Counted from the first letter of the stretch, positions 1 to 8,414 are shown. The stretch is 64,000 nt of DNA from Paenibacillus tritici (GCF_013204885.1 NZ_JABMKX010000006.1:310001-374000), one strand, 5' to 3'. A program made the numbers and translations. Notes: a model not told the origin generated them from the sequence alone.

Positions 1-1
1 C

Positions 2-895
2 CTGCTGGCACTGATAGTGGTGTCCAATCTGGTGATCCTGTTCACCAAAGCCTCGTCGTCTGCGAACCGCATCAATGAGGTGCTGGCCATGACAGCATCG
101 GTTGCTGAAGTGCCTGCTGATGCACCTGCTGTTAAGCGGGATGACGCGGCACCGGTCATTTCCTTCCGTAATGTCTCTTTCGGTTATAACACCACCGGTG
201 AACGGGCACTGGAGAACATCTCCGTGGATATCCAGCGGGGGCAGACGGTTGGGTTGATCGGCAGCACCGGCTCAGGTAAGACGACCTTCGTGAATCTGAT
301 TCCGCGCTTCTATGATGCCGTGGAAGGGGAAATCAGGGTCGAAGGTGTAAATGTACGGGATTACCGGCTGGAGCAGCTGCGCAGCAGAATCGGCATTGTA
401 CCGCAGAAGGCAGTGCTGTTCACCGGCACGATTGCCGATAATATCCGCTGGGGGAAAGCATCCGCTACCCGGGACGAGATGATGAGCGCAGCGGCGGTGG
501 CCCAGGCTGAAGAGTTCATCACCAGATTGCCGGAGGGGCTGGATACGCTTGTCGCCCGAGGAGGACATAATCTGTCCGGTGGACAAAAGCAGCGGCTGAC
601 CATTGCCCGCGCCGTGGTAGGCCGTCCGCCGATCCTGATTCTGGATGATTCCTCAAGTGCCCTGGATTTCGCCACGGATGCAGCCCTGCGCCGTGCGCTG
701 AACGAGAACAGCGGGGAGATGACCGTTCTGCTTGTGTCCCAGCGGGTGAGCACGGTCAAGCAGGCGGATCAGATTATTGTATTTGATGAAGGGCGGATTG
801 CCGGAATCGGCAGTCATAGGGAATTGCTGGAGAGCTGCGGGGTCTATCAGGAAATCTGCATGTCCCAGCTCTCAAGTGAGGAGGCTGTACAATGA
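2..895 (+). CDS. ABC exporter half-transporter, degenerate-site subunit (5' truncated by window edge)
   Basis: This is the C-terminal part of an ABC exporter: the end of the last membrane helix, then a complete nucleotide-binding domain. The reading frame is open from base 2, so the start lies outside the window. Visible motifs are Walker A GSTGSGKTT, a Q-loop (IVPQ), a canonical signature LSGGQ, Walker B ILILDD and a switch region VSQRVST. The catalytic Glu after Walker B is Asp and the switch His is Gln, so this subunit cannot form a standard hydrolysis site with its own Walker motifs. That is the pattern of the degenerate subunit in heterodimeric exporters such as BmrC/BmrD, LmrCD and TM287/288. 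The stop overlaps the next start (ATGA), so the two genes are translationally coupled. The substrate is unknown; drugs or lipids are usual in this family. Confidence 0.9.
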   Translation: MLALIVVSNLVILFTKASSSANRINEVLAMTASVAEVPADAPAVKRDDAAPVISFRNVSFGYNTTGERALENISVDIQRGQTVGLIGSTGSGKTTFVNLIPRFYDAVEGEIRVEGVNVRDYRLEQLRSRIGIVPQKAVLFTGTIADNIRWGKASATRDEMMSAAAVAQAEEFITRLPEGLDTLVARGGHNLSGGQKQRLTIARAVVGRPPILILDDSSSALDFATDAALRRALNENSGEMTVLLVSQRVSTVKQADQIIVFDEGRIAGIGSHRELLESCGVYQEICMSQLSSEEAVQ

Positions 896-2631
896 ACACT
901 ACTATGACCTGGAAACGCCTGTTTGACTATACCCGCCAATATAGAAAAATAACCTTCGGAGCGATCATCTGCGCCATTCTGAGTGTGGTTGCCAGCCTGA
1001 TCGGACCGCTGTTAATAGGCCGCGCGATTGACCATATGATCGGGCCTGATCAGGTGAACTTCCCGGAGATTCTGCGTCTGCTGCTGATCCTGGGTGCGGT
1101 CTATCTGATAGGCAGCTTCTTCGGCTGGCTGCTCACTTACTACACGAACAAACTGGCTTTCCGGACGGTATATGATCTGCGCCGGGAGCTGTTCGACAAG
1201 CTGGACGCGCTGCCGCTGAAATTCCATGACAATCATCCTCAGGGCGATAGCATCAGCCGGTTCGTGAACGACATGGATGCCGTCTCTGACGGGCTGCTGC
1301 AGGGCTTTTCCACGCTGCTGACCGGGATCGTCACTATTGCCGGAGCCATCGGCCTGATGCTCTATATCAGTCCGGTAATGACGCTGGTGGTGCTGCTCTC
1401 TGCACCGGCGACCTTTTTCGTCGCCCGCTTCATTACGATGCGCTCCCAGCAGCTCTTCCGGGAGCAGGCCAAAATTCTCGGCGGCCTGAACGGTTATGTG
1501 GAGGAAATTATCGGCGGGCAGAAGGTGGTGCAGGCCTATCATTACGAGGAGCGCTCCTTTGCGGGTTTTGCAGAGCGCAATAATGAGCTGTACGAGACAG
1601 GGACGAAATCACAGTTCTATGGCTCGCTCTCTAACCCGACGACCCGCCTTGTTAACAATATCACCTTCTCACTGATTGCGATGATCGGGAGTGTGCTTGT
1701 TATCGGAGACCTGTTCTCTGTAGGGGATCTGTCCAGCTTCCTGATCTATTCCAGTCTGTTCGCGAAGCCGTTCAATGAGATCACCGGGGTGATCACGCAG
1801 CTGCAGTCCGCAACAGCTTCAGCGCAGCGTATCTTCAGTATTCTGGATCTCCCGCAGGAGGCCCCGGACCAGCCGGATGCCTATGTGATGGAGAACAGCC
1901 GGGGAACAATCACCTTCGACAAGGTAAGCTTCGCCTATACACCGGAGCGCCCGCTGATCAAGAATTTCAGCCTGGAGGTGAAGCCGGGTACACGCGTGGC
2001 GATCGTCGGCCAGACCGGGGCGGGCAAGACCACGCTGGTTAACCTTCTGATGCGCTTCTATGAGGTAGATAGCGGAACGATCCGGATTGACGGAGTAGAT
2101 ATCACTTCCATCACCCGGGACAGTCTGCGGCGTAATTTCGGGATGGTGCTGCAGGAAACCTGGCTGTACGGAGCCACCATCCGTGAGAATATTGCCTACG
2201 GTAAGCCGGATGCAACAGAAGCTGAGGTTATTGCTGCGGCCAAGGCTGCGAATGCGCACAGCTTCATCAAACGGCTGCCCGAGGGGTATAACACCAGAAT
2301 CAGCACCTCGGGAGACAATCTCTCCCAAGGGCAAAAGCAGCTGCTCACCATTGCCCGCGTCATGCTGGTCGATCCGCCGATGCTCATTCTGGATGAGGCC
2401 ACCAGCAGTATTGATACGCTGACTGAAGCGCGGATACAGAAGTCTTTTCTGGCGATGATCACCGGGCGGACCAGCTTCGTCATTGCCCACCGGCTGTCAA
2501 CGATCCGTGAGGCGGACCTCATTCTGTTCATGAAGGATGGAGATATCGTGGAGAGCGGAACACATGACGGGCTGCTGGAGAGCGGAGGCTACTACGCCCG
2601 GCTGTATAATAGCCAGTTTGCGGCGGTATAG
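892..2631 (+). CDS. ABC exporter half-transporter, catalytic-site subunit
   Basis: A 579-residue half-transporter with about six membrane helices (residues about 20-310) followed by an ATPase domain. Walker A is GQTGAGKTT (373-381), Walker B is LILDE with catalytic E502, and the switch His is H533. Its signature is LSQGQ (477-481) instead of LSGGQ. This complements the defects of the preceding gene. In the heterodimer, the first subunit's Asp/Gln site would face this altered signature and form the degenerate ATP site. This subunit's intact Walker B and His would face the partner's LSGGQ and form the hydrolytic site. The start overlaps the upstream stop by four bases. Family assignment is firm; substrate is not deducible. 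Confidence 0.93.
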   Translation: MNTTMTWKRLFDYTRQYRKITFGAIICAILSVVASLIGPLLIGRAIDHMIGPDQVNFPEILRLLLILGAVYLIGSFFGWLLTYYTNKLAFRTVYDLRRELFDKLDALPLKFHDNHPQGDSISRFVNDMDAVSDGLLQGFSTLLTGIVTIAGAIGLMLYISPVMTLVVLLSAPATFFVARFITMRSQQLFREQAKILGGLNGYVEEIIGGQKVVQAYHYEERSFAGFAERNNELYETGTKSQFYGSLSNPTTRLVNNITFSLIAMIGSVLVIGDLFSVGDLSSFLIYSSLFAKPFNEITGVITQLQSATASAQRIFSILDLPQEAPDQPDAYVMENSRGTITFDKVSFAYTPERPLIKNFSLEVKPGTRVAIVGQTGAGKTTLVNLLMRFYEVDSGTIRIDGVDITSITRDSLRRNFGMVLQETWLYGATIRENIAYGKPDATEAEVIAAAKAANAHSFIKRLPEGYNTRISTSGDNLSQGQKQLLTIARVMLVDPPMLILDEATSSIDTLTEARIQKSFLAMITGRTSFVIAHRLSTIREADLILFMKDGDIVESGTHDGLLESGGYYARLYNSQFAAV

Positions 2632-2646
2632 GCAGGGGGAATGCAG

Positions 2647-2698
2647 AAAAACAGCTGCGGTCAGGACTTCTTGGGAAGTCTGCCTCAGCTGTTTTTTT
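2647..2698 (+). terminator. Rho-independent terminator of the ABC exporter operon
   Basis: An A-rich left arm (AAAAACAGCTG...GGACTTC) pairs imperfectly with a right arm (GAAGTC...CAGCTG) that runs into seven Ts. It sits 15 bp after the stop codon. The 158 bp between it and the tandem duplication at 2857 show no gene or clear signal. Confidence 0.8.
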
Positions 2699-2856
2699 GC
2701 GCCATACCAGCAGTGCTTAGGAGTTTTGCATAAGAATTAGCGGTGACTTTGTGGGATTCCTGCCTATATGGCAACATCTCCTCACTCGTTCGAACCAAAT
2801 AGAAAATGTTGCACGAAAAGCAGAATATCCCGGCCTTCAGGCGGCTGAGCAGTACA

Positions 2857-3430
2857 ATTCCTGCATTTCGGGCAACAATCCTCTTGAACACCCTGATATT
2901 CAGGGGTCAAGGTTGCAATTAGAACAACAATATTGAACGGACAGGGGAGCCGTCGCGAAATGCGTGCGAAGCCTCCTGCTAGTTTGGTTAGGCAGCGGGA
3001 AAGGATAGCGGCACAGGGGGGATATAAATGGCTTGCAGAGCTATGATGGCTTCCGGACTGTCATTCTGTGCTCCTGTGCAGCCGGCTTCTCATCACTCCG
3101 GGTGTTACCCCGTGAGCCTTCCGGAAGACCCGGATGAAGTAATATTCCTGCATTTCGGGCAACAATCCTCTTGAACACCCTGATATTCAGGGGTCAAGGT
3201 TGCAATTAGAACAACAATATTGAACGGACAGGGGAGCCGTCGCGAAATGCGTGCGAAGCCTCCTGCTAGTTTGGTTAGGCAGCGGGAAAGGATAGCGGCA
3301 CAGGGGGGATATAAATGGCTTGCAGAGCTATGATGGCTTCCGGACTGTCATTCTGTGCTCCTGTGCAGCCGGCTTCTCATCACTCCGGGTGTTACCCCGT
3401 GAGCCTTCCGGAAGACCCGGATGAAGTAAT
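2857..3430. repeat. Perfect tandem duplication, 2 x 287 bp
   Basis: Bases 2857-3143 and 3144-3430 read identical by eye, directly adjacent, with mismatches starting exactly at both borders (2856 versus 3143; 3144 versus 3431). The unit contains the last 83 bp of the minus-strand araC gene plus about 204 bp of its downstream flank. The left copy therefore carries an orphan araC 3' end (3061-3143). The araC frame itself is not disturbed because the extra copy lies downstream of its stop. Total identity suggests a very recent event or an assembly duplication. I see no coding role in the 2632-3347 gene-free stretch apart from this and the terminator. Confidence 0.9.
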
Positions 3431-4217
3431 TGGTCTCCATTCCGAGGTTCAGGGCGATATCCTGCACAGGACGCTCGGGGTCCTCGGTCAGCATCTGCAT
3501 GGCACGCTGGAGCCGCAGATTCTGCAGATACTTATGGGGAGTCATCCCGTATTCCTGCAGGAACAGGCGCTGGAAATGCTGGACGGAATAGCCCACAGCA
3601 GCGGCAAGATTGGTGATCAGCAGCGGCTCGGTGAAATGCTCGTTGATCAGGCTGACCGCTTTATTCAGCGCATCGTTGCGTACATTTTGGTTCTCCAGCC
3701 GGGTTGCCGCACCAGCGGAGGTCTCACTTCTGCGCAGCATCAGAAGCAGCCGGTATAGAGTGACCGACAGATCCTGCTGCACCGATTGATCCTCCTGGCG
3801 TCCTGTGCTGCTGCCGTTCACCGAATGCCAGATCCCGCCGAGCATATCCCAGCACTCCTCGAACCGTTCAGGATGGAACAGGGCGGAGGGCAGCAGGCCG
3901 AGTCCTTCCAGGACACCGGCGGCCTGGCTGCCATGGAATCCGATGAACCCTACATGCCACGGCTCATGGGACAACGGATGATATTCATGTCCGCGGTCAG
4001 GCGGAAAGGTATAAGCCATGCCCGGCTGCAATACCGTCTCGGTGCCGTCCTCCAGGTCACGGAACCGTCCGCTTCCGCTGCGGATCAGAAATATCTGATG
4101 CACCGGGAATCCGGCAGGCCGCACGTGGTGATACTGGATATGACGGCCGACGGAATAAGGATATAGGGGGTAAGCGCTCAGGTTGCGCGGCATTTCTATT
4201 AGGGAGAAGGGGAGCAT
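3348..4217 (-). CDS. AraC-family transcriptional regulator (adjacent to GH42 gene)
   Basis: A 289-residue AraC/XylS regulator. The N-terminal half looks like a cupin sugar-sensing domain (HQIFLIRSGSGRF, then LQPGMAYTFPP around residues 42-75). The C-terminal about 100 residues hold the two helix-turn-helix motifs, including TNLAAAVGYSVQHFQRLF and DIALNLGMETNYFIRVFRK. The start is ATG at 4217, preceded on the minus strand by GAGGTG at good spacing. It is divergently transcribed from the beta-galactosidase gene across a 183-bp region, so it probably activates that gene in response to a galactoside. Its 3' end lies inside the 287-bp tandem duplication. Confidence 0.9.
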   Translation of the reverse strand: MLPFSLIEMPRNLSAYPLYPYSVGRHIQYHHVRPAGFPVHQIFLIRSGSGRFRDLEDGTETVLQPGMAYTFPPDRGHEYHPLSHEPWHVGFIGFHGSQAAGVLEGLGLLPSALFHPERFEECWDMLGGIWHSVNGSSTGRQEDQSVQQDLSVTLYRLLLMLRRSETSAGAATRLENQNVRNDALNKAVSLINEHFTEPLLITNLAAAVGYSVQHFQRLFLQEYGMTPHKYLQNLRLQRAMQMLTEDPERPVQDIALNLGMETNYFIRVFRKAHGVTPGVMRSRLHRSTE

Positions 4218-4245
4218 GTGAACACCTCATATTCATTTTGTGCTA

Positions 4246-4259
4246 TGCAAACGCTATTA
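4246..4259. promoter_or_regulatory. Candidate catabolite-responsive element (cre)
   Basis: TGCAAACGCTATTA matches 12 of 14 positions of the Bacillus CcpA consensus TGWNANCGNTNWCA. It lies between the divergent araC and GH42 genes, about 12 bp upstream of the GH42 promoter -35. Carbon catabolite control of a beta-galactosidase would be expected. The match is by eye and is suggestive only. Confidence 0.4.
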
Positions 4260-4270
4260 TTATCCTACCA

Positions 4271-4298
4271 TTGATCTCAGATTATCCTATATTATAAA
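4271..4298 (+). promoter_or_regulatory. Sigma-A-type promoter for the GH42 gene
   Basis: TTGATC (-35) and TATAAA (-10) are separated by 16 bp. They sit about 100 bp upstream of the GH42 start in the araC/GH42 divergent region. A weak -35 would fit AraC-dependent activation. Confidence 0.45.
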
Positions 4299-4400
4299 TA
4301 GTATAAACGGTTGTAAGTCCAAGGGACAGAGCAAGCGGAGAAATTGTATCCGTTAAAAGTCCCATTCTAACATAACGTACAGACGAGAGGATGTAATTAG

Positions 4401-6479
4401 ATGAGCAGCAAAGTTCCTGCAATCAGCAGCAAGGCTCCTGTGATGCTTCACGGTGCCGACTATAATCCCGAGCAATGGTTGAAATATCCTGAGGTGCTGC
4501 AGGAGGATATCCGCCTGATGAAGCTGGCAGGCTGCAATGTAATGTCAGTGGGGATCTTCTCCTGGGTTTCGCTGGAGCCTGAAGAAGGGGTATTTACCTT
4601 TGAATGGATGGACCAGCTGCTGGCCCGTTTTGCCGACAACGGAATTTACGCTTTCCTGGCTACGCCAAGCGGATCACGTCCGGCATGGATGTCCGAGAAG
4701 TACCCTGAAGTGCTGCGGGTTGAACGGAACCGGGTGCGCAATCTGCACGGCGTCCGTCATAATCACTGCTTCACTTCTCCGGTCTACCGTGACAAAACAG
4801 CGCTGATCAACTCCAAGCTGGCTGAGCGTTATGCGCATCACCCGGCGGTTATCGGCTGGCACATTTCCAATGAATTCGGCGGCGAATGCCACTGTGATTA
4901 CTGTCAGAATGCTTTCAGAGATTGGCTCAAGGTGAAGTATAAGGGAAGTCTGGATGAGCTGAACCACGCCTGGTGGGCCACCTTCTGGAGCCATACGTAT
5001 ACCTCGTGGGAACAGATTGAATCCCCTGCTCCGCACGGAGAGACACAGGTTCATGGTCTCAATCTGGACTGGCGCCGGTTCGTAAGTGATCAGACCATCA
5101 ACTTCTGCCAGCATGAGATCGACGCCGTGCGCAGCTTCAATCCTGAACTGCCGGTGACGACCAACATGCATATGATCGACGGTGTGGACTACCGCAATAT
5201 GGCCAAGATTCTGGATGTAGTCTCCTGGGATGCTTACCCGGACTGGGGTTACACCGAGGACGATGATGATTCCCGTCTGGCCGCATGGACAGCGATGCAC
5301 CACGATATGTACCGCAGCTTCAAAAACAAACCGTTCCTGCTGATGGAAAGCACACCGTCTCTCACGAACTGGCAGATTGTCAGCAAGCTGAAGCGCCCGG
5401 GGATGCACAAGCTGTCTTCGCTTCAGGCAGTAGCACATGGATCTGACTCTGTGCAGTACTTCCAGTGGCGTAAAAGCCGCGGTTCCAGCGAGAAATTCCA
5501 CGGCGCCGTAGTCGACCACAGCGGACATTCGGAGACCCGTGTATTCAGAGATGTGGCGGAGGTTGGCCGCACACTGGCCGGGCTGGAGGATGTAGTGGGC
5601 ACAACGACACCTGCCGAGACGGCGATCCTGTTCGACTGGGACAACCGCTGGGCGGTCAAGGATGCGCAGGGCATCCGCAACTCGGGCCTCAAATATGAAG
5701 AAACCGTGCTTCAGCATTACCGGGGACTGTGGGAGCTGGGGATTCCGGTAGATGTGGTGGGTTCAGGCGATGATCTGTCCGGCTACAAGCTGGTGATTGC
5801 TCCAATGCTGTACCTGATCAGCGAAGAGAACGGGAAGCGGATCGAGAAATACGTGGAGCAGGGCGGCACCTTCCTCGCTACGTATTGGTCGGGAGTCGTG
5901 GGCGAGACCGATCTGTGTCACCTGGGCGGCTTCCCTGGACCGCTGCGCAGAACACTGGGTATTTGGGCCGAAGAGACAGAGGGGCTGCACAGCCGTGATC
6001 TGAATGGCCTTGTAATGGACCCTGGCAACAACTTGAAGCTGGCCGGTGAATACGATGCGCATGAGATCGCCGAGCTGATCCATCTGGAAGGCGCTGAAGC
6101 GCTTGGGCATTACCGCAGTGACTTCTACGCCGGCCGTCCGGCATTGACAGTGAACAAGCTGGGAGCAGGCAAAGCCTATCATCTGGCGACACGTGTGAAG
6201 GACCCGCAGTTCTATGTGGATCTGTACGCTGCGATTACCGGAAAAGAGCGGATCAGCCGCACATTGAACACTGAGCTTCCTACAGGAGTAACGGCTCAGC
6301 TGCGCAGTGACGGCGAGCATGATTATGTATTCGTGCAGAATTTCAGCGGCAACGAGCAAGTCGTAACGCTGGATGGACAGGCCTATACGGATGTGGAATC
6401 CGGCGCTGCGGCTCCAGCTGAGCTGAAGCTGGCAGTGAACGGACTTGCTATCCTGAAGCGCGCGAGCGCGAAGGTCTAA
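4401..6479 (+). CDS. GH42 beta-galactosidase
   Basis: A 692-residue family 42 glycoside hydrolase that cleaves terminal beta-D-galactosides; there is no signal peptide, so it is probably cytoplasmic. The N-terminal TIM barrel contains the acid/base Glu in WHISNEFGGE (E158) and the nucleophile in LLMESTPS (E316). C123 plus the CHCDYC cluster (C163, C165, C168) match the zinc-binding cysteines of many GH42 enzymes. The rest is the trimerisation and beta-sandwich domains usual for the family, and the length is typical. The start ATG at 4401 follows GAGAGGATGT. It is monocistronic: divergent from the AraC regulator and followed by a terminator. The natural substrate could be lactose or, in a plant-litter organism, galactan oligomers. 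Confidence 0.95.
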   Translation: MSSKVPAISSKAPVMLHGADYNPEQWLKYPEVLQEDIRLMKLAGCNVMSVGIFSWVSLEPEEGVFTFEWMDQLLARFADNGIYAFLATPSGSRPAWMSEKYPEVLRVERNRVRNLHGVRHNHCFTSPVYRDKTALINSKLAERYAHHPAVIGWHISNEFGGECHCDYCQNAFRDWLKVKYKGSLDELNHAWWATFWSHTYTSWEQIESPAPHGETQVHGLNLDWRRFVSDQTINFCQHEIDAVRSFNPELPVTTNMHMIDGVDYRNMAKILDVVSWDAYPDWGYTEDDDDSRLAAWTAMHHDMYRSFKNKPFLLMESTPSLTNWQIVSKLKRPGMHKLSSLQAVAHGSDSVQYFQWRKSRGSSEKFHGAVVDHSGHSETRVFRDVAEVGRTLAGLEDVVGTTTPAETAILFDWDNRWAVKDAQGIRNSGLKYEETVLQHYRGLWELGIPVDVVGSGDDLSGYKLVIAPMLYLISEENGKRIEKYVEQGGTFLATYWSGVVGETDLCHLGGFPGPLRRTLGIWAEETEGLHSRDLNGLVMDPGNNLKLAGEYDAHEIAELIHLEGAEALGHYRSDFYAGRPALTVNKLGAGKAYHLATRVKDPQFYVDLYAAITGKERISRTLNTELPTGVTAQLRSDGEHDYVFVQNFSGNEQVVTLDGQAYTDVESGAAAPAELKLAVNGLAILKRASAKV

Positions 6480-6506
6480 ATTGGACTTGAAGTAAATAGT
6501 AAGTTG

Positions 6507-6543
6507 AAAAGGCAGAACCCGCTGAGTGGGATTCTGCCTTTTT
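6507..6543 (+). terminator. Rho-independent terminator after GH42
   Basis: The arms AAAAGGCAGAACCC and GGGATTCTGCCTTTTT enclose a 7-nt loop and end in a T-run, 27 bp after the GH42 stop. Confidence 0.85.
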
Positions 6544-6570
6544 CGCATTGTACAGCGAATTATGATATCG

Positions 6571-7060
6571 CAAGAATCCCACTGGTTCCGCCGGAAGTGA
6601 GCGGCATGGGAAAATGACGGGGAAATGAAAGGGATAAATCCCTCTGATTCCGCCGAAGGTGGGCGGCACGAAGAAATGAAAGGGATGAACCCCTCTGATT
6701 CCGCCGGAAGTAGGCGGTACGAGGAAATGAAAGGGAAAAATCCCACTGGTTCCGCCAGAAGTAGGCTGCACGAGGAAATGAAAGGGATAAATCCCTCTGA
6801 TTCCGCCGGAAGTGGGCGGCACGGGAAAATGAAAGGGATAAATCCCTCTGGTTCCGCCAGAAGTGGGCGGCACGGGAAAATGAAAGGGATAAATCCCTCT
6901 GGTTCCGCCAGAAGTAGGCGGCACAAGAAAATGAAAGGGACAAATCCCTCTGATTCCGCCAGAAGTGGGCGGTATGGGGAAATGAAAGGGAAAAATCCCT
7001 CTGATTCCGCCAGAAGTAGGCGGCACGAAGAAATGAAAGGGACAAATCCTTCTGTTTCAG
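6571..7060. repeat. Array A: about nine 51-bp tandem repeats with two conserved inverted repeats per unit
   Basis: Units begin at 6622, 6673, 6724, 6775, 6826, 6877, 6928, 6979 and 7030, exactly 51 bp apart. A degenerate unit precedes 6622 and the last unit decays after about 7055. Each unit carries AGGGA-nnAA-TCCCT and CCGCC-N7-GGCGG, two potential hairpins. The arms stay nearly invariant while the loop bases vary between units. Because 51 is a multiple of three, both strands read open for long distances. No ribosome-binding site precedes these frames, and the antisense frame runs back through the GH42 gene, so I treat the array as non-coding. It fills a 978-bp gap between convergent genes. 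I see nothing else in this gap except array B. Confidence 0.88.
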
Positions 7061-7103
7061 TAGTGACCCGTAAATGTTCACTGGATGGGGACTGAAGGTG
7101 CAA

Positions 7104-7385
7104 ATGAAGAGCAGAAGTGCACCTCATTACGCCGGACGCGAGCCAAATGAGCCAAAAAAGAGCAAAAGTGCACCTCATTACACTGGACCCAAGCCAAATG
7201 AGCCAATGAGGAGCAGAAGTGCACCTCATCACGCCGGACGCGAGCCAAATGAGCCAAAGAAGAGCAAAAGTGCACCTCATTACGCCGGACGCGAGCTAAA
7301 TGAGCCAAAGAAGAGCAAAAGTGCACCTCATTACGCCAGACGCGAGCTAAATGAGCCAATGAAGAGCAGAAGTGCACCTCATTAA
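7104..7385. repeat. Array B: 5.5 tandem repeats of 51 bp, sequence unrelated to array A
   Basis: A second array starts about 45 bp after array A. It has the same 51-bp period but a different unit, recognisable by GTGCACCTCATTACGCCGG followed by CGCGAGC and AAATGAGCCAA. CTCATT and AATGAG within each unit form a short inverted repeat about 17 bp apart. The last unit breaks down after CTCATTA near 7383. It lies in the convergent gap between the GH42 gene and the Nudix gene. It also reads open on both strands because of its period; no start signal supports a protein. Confidence 0.85.
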
Positions 7386-7457
7386 GCTGGATGCCGTCAG
7401 AAGTAGGCGAATGGAGAATGGTGAGGTCGCCTTAAAAGCTACAGGTTCCGGCCGAAT

Positions 7458-8081
7458 TCAGCCATAAATAGCTTCAATGCCCTCAATTACCCGCACGAAG
7501 TAATCCCGCTCATGCGGTACGAGCTGTGAGAAGTCGACTTGCTCGTCTAGCTCGACCTGTTCGCCGCTCCCGGTGACCCGGAAGCCGTTCACATGAAGGC
7601 TGCGGCTGGCTCCGGTAATGAAGCTGCGGAAGTCAGCGAAGCGGGCCTGCACGATCCCGGCTACCTCTTCCTGTTGCAGTATGAAATCGCTGAAGCCGTA
7701 CCTGTTCTCATAGACAAATACATGTGCCCTTTCCCGGTCGATAAATCCGGCGCTGTCCATCTGGTAGGGGATGATCCCAAGCGGCTTCAATTCGGCAAAA
7801 GCAAGCGGTATTCCCAGCTCCTCCTGCACCTCACGGACCCCGTCCTCCACAGTCTCATGAGCCATCAGATGCCCGGCAGCCGTAATGTCAAGCAGGCCGG
7901 CGTAATCTCTTTTCTGCTGGCTTCGCAGCTGCAGATAAATGCTCAGCTCCCCCTGCTGCCTGCCGACAAACCAGCAGTGAAAGGTCTCGTGCCAGAGGCC
8001 GCGGCGGTGCACCTCATCGCGTGATGCAGTCCCCGTGATATTGCCTTGCTCATCAAAAGTAGTTACTATTTCTTCAATCAT
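7458..8081 (-). CDS. Nudix hydrolase, IPP-isomerase-like subgroup
   Basis: A 207-residue Nudix-fold protein, cytoplasmic. The start of the protein (FDEQGNITGTASRDEVHRRG, then LWHETFHCWFVG) is typical of the isopentenyl-diphosphate-isomerase-like Nudix subgroup. The Nudix box is GHLMAHETVEDGVREVQEEL with GI after it; it keeps the REVQEE metal-binding core but is one residue shorter than the textbook 23-residue box. Substrate unknown; housekeeping nucleotide-diphosphate hydrolysis is possible. It is transcribed alone on the minus strand, converging on the 51-bp arrays. The start ATG at 8081 is preceded by AAAGGAGC on the coding strand. Confidence 0.8.
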   Translation of the reverse strand: MIEEIVTTFDEQGNITGTASRDEVHRRGLWHETFHCWFVGRQQGELSIYLQLRSQQKRDYAGLLDITAAGHLMAHETVEDGVREVQEELGIPLAFAELKPLGIIPYQMDSAGFIDRERAHVFVYENRYGFSDFILQQEEVAGIVQARFADFRSFITGASRSLHVNGFRVTGSGEQVELDEQVDFSQLVPHERDYFVRVIEGIEAIYG

Positions 8082-8414
8082 ATAGAAGCTCCTTTGTTCC
8101 CGTTGGATTGTTTAACTACGGCATACTATAGAGATTGACGTTATATTTTAAAAAGTTTACCATAAACAATGAATTACAGTAATATCCAGAAGGAAGGCAG
8201 ATCGGATAGCAGACCGGTATTCTGGCTCCGGGAGAGGCAAACGAAGAAATATTTGCTTATGCTAAATTGACCGGAATTATCTTTGCTCTGCCGGCCTTTA
8301 CGGCTTTTGAGCTGCTAGAAAATGCGCTGAGGATCAGCCGGTTCACCGTATGGGAGTACGGGGAGGTTGAGCGAGAATCAGCCGACTCCGGTTGTCGGAC
8401 AAGGAGAGGAATTA
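8082..8414. other. Gene-free stretch with a possible decayed coding fragment
   Basis: This 333-bp gap holds the upstream region of the minus-strand Nudix gene. On the plus strand a frame without a start codon (8210-8440) reads LTGIIFALPAFTAFELLENA, which looks like a membrane-protein fragment. An out-of-frame ATG lies at 8170. It could be a frameshifted remnant, but there is no ribosome-binding site and I do not recognise a family, so it is not called as a gene. Confidence 0.2.

Noticed and set aside
2701..3347. Insertion sequence or attachment site around the duplicated segment
   Set aside because: No transposase, no terminal inverted repeats and no target-site duplication; only a direct tandem duplication is visible.
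6625..7095. 156-residue plus-strand frame of MKGINPSDSA-type repeats
   Set aside because: Same cause: array A read in frame. Conservation follows hairpin arms rather than codons, and no start signal precedes it.
5763..7280. 505-residue open frame on the minus strand rich in repeated FIPFISPCRPLLAE-like stretches
   Set aside because: It is created by the 51-bp repeats (a multiple of three) plus the antisense of GH42; no ribosome-binding site, and it runs through a well-supported gene.
7074..7385. 103-residue frame over array B (SAPHYAGREPNEP repeats)
   Set aside because: Another by-product of the 51-bp period with no start signal.
6571..7385. CRISPR array
   Set aside because: The units are contiguous 51-bp repeats without unique spacers, and no cas gene is in the window.
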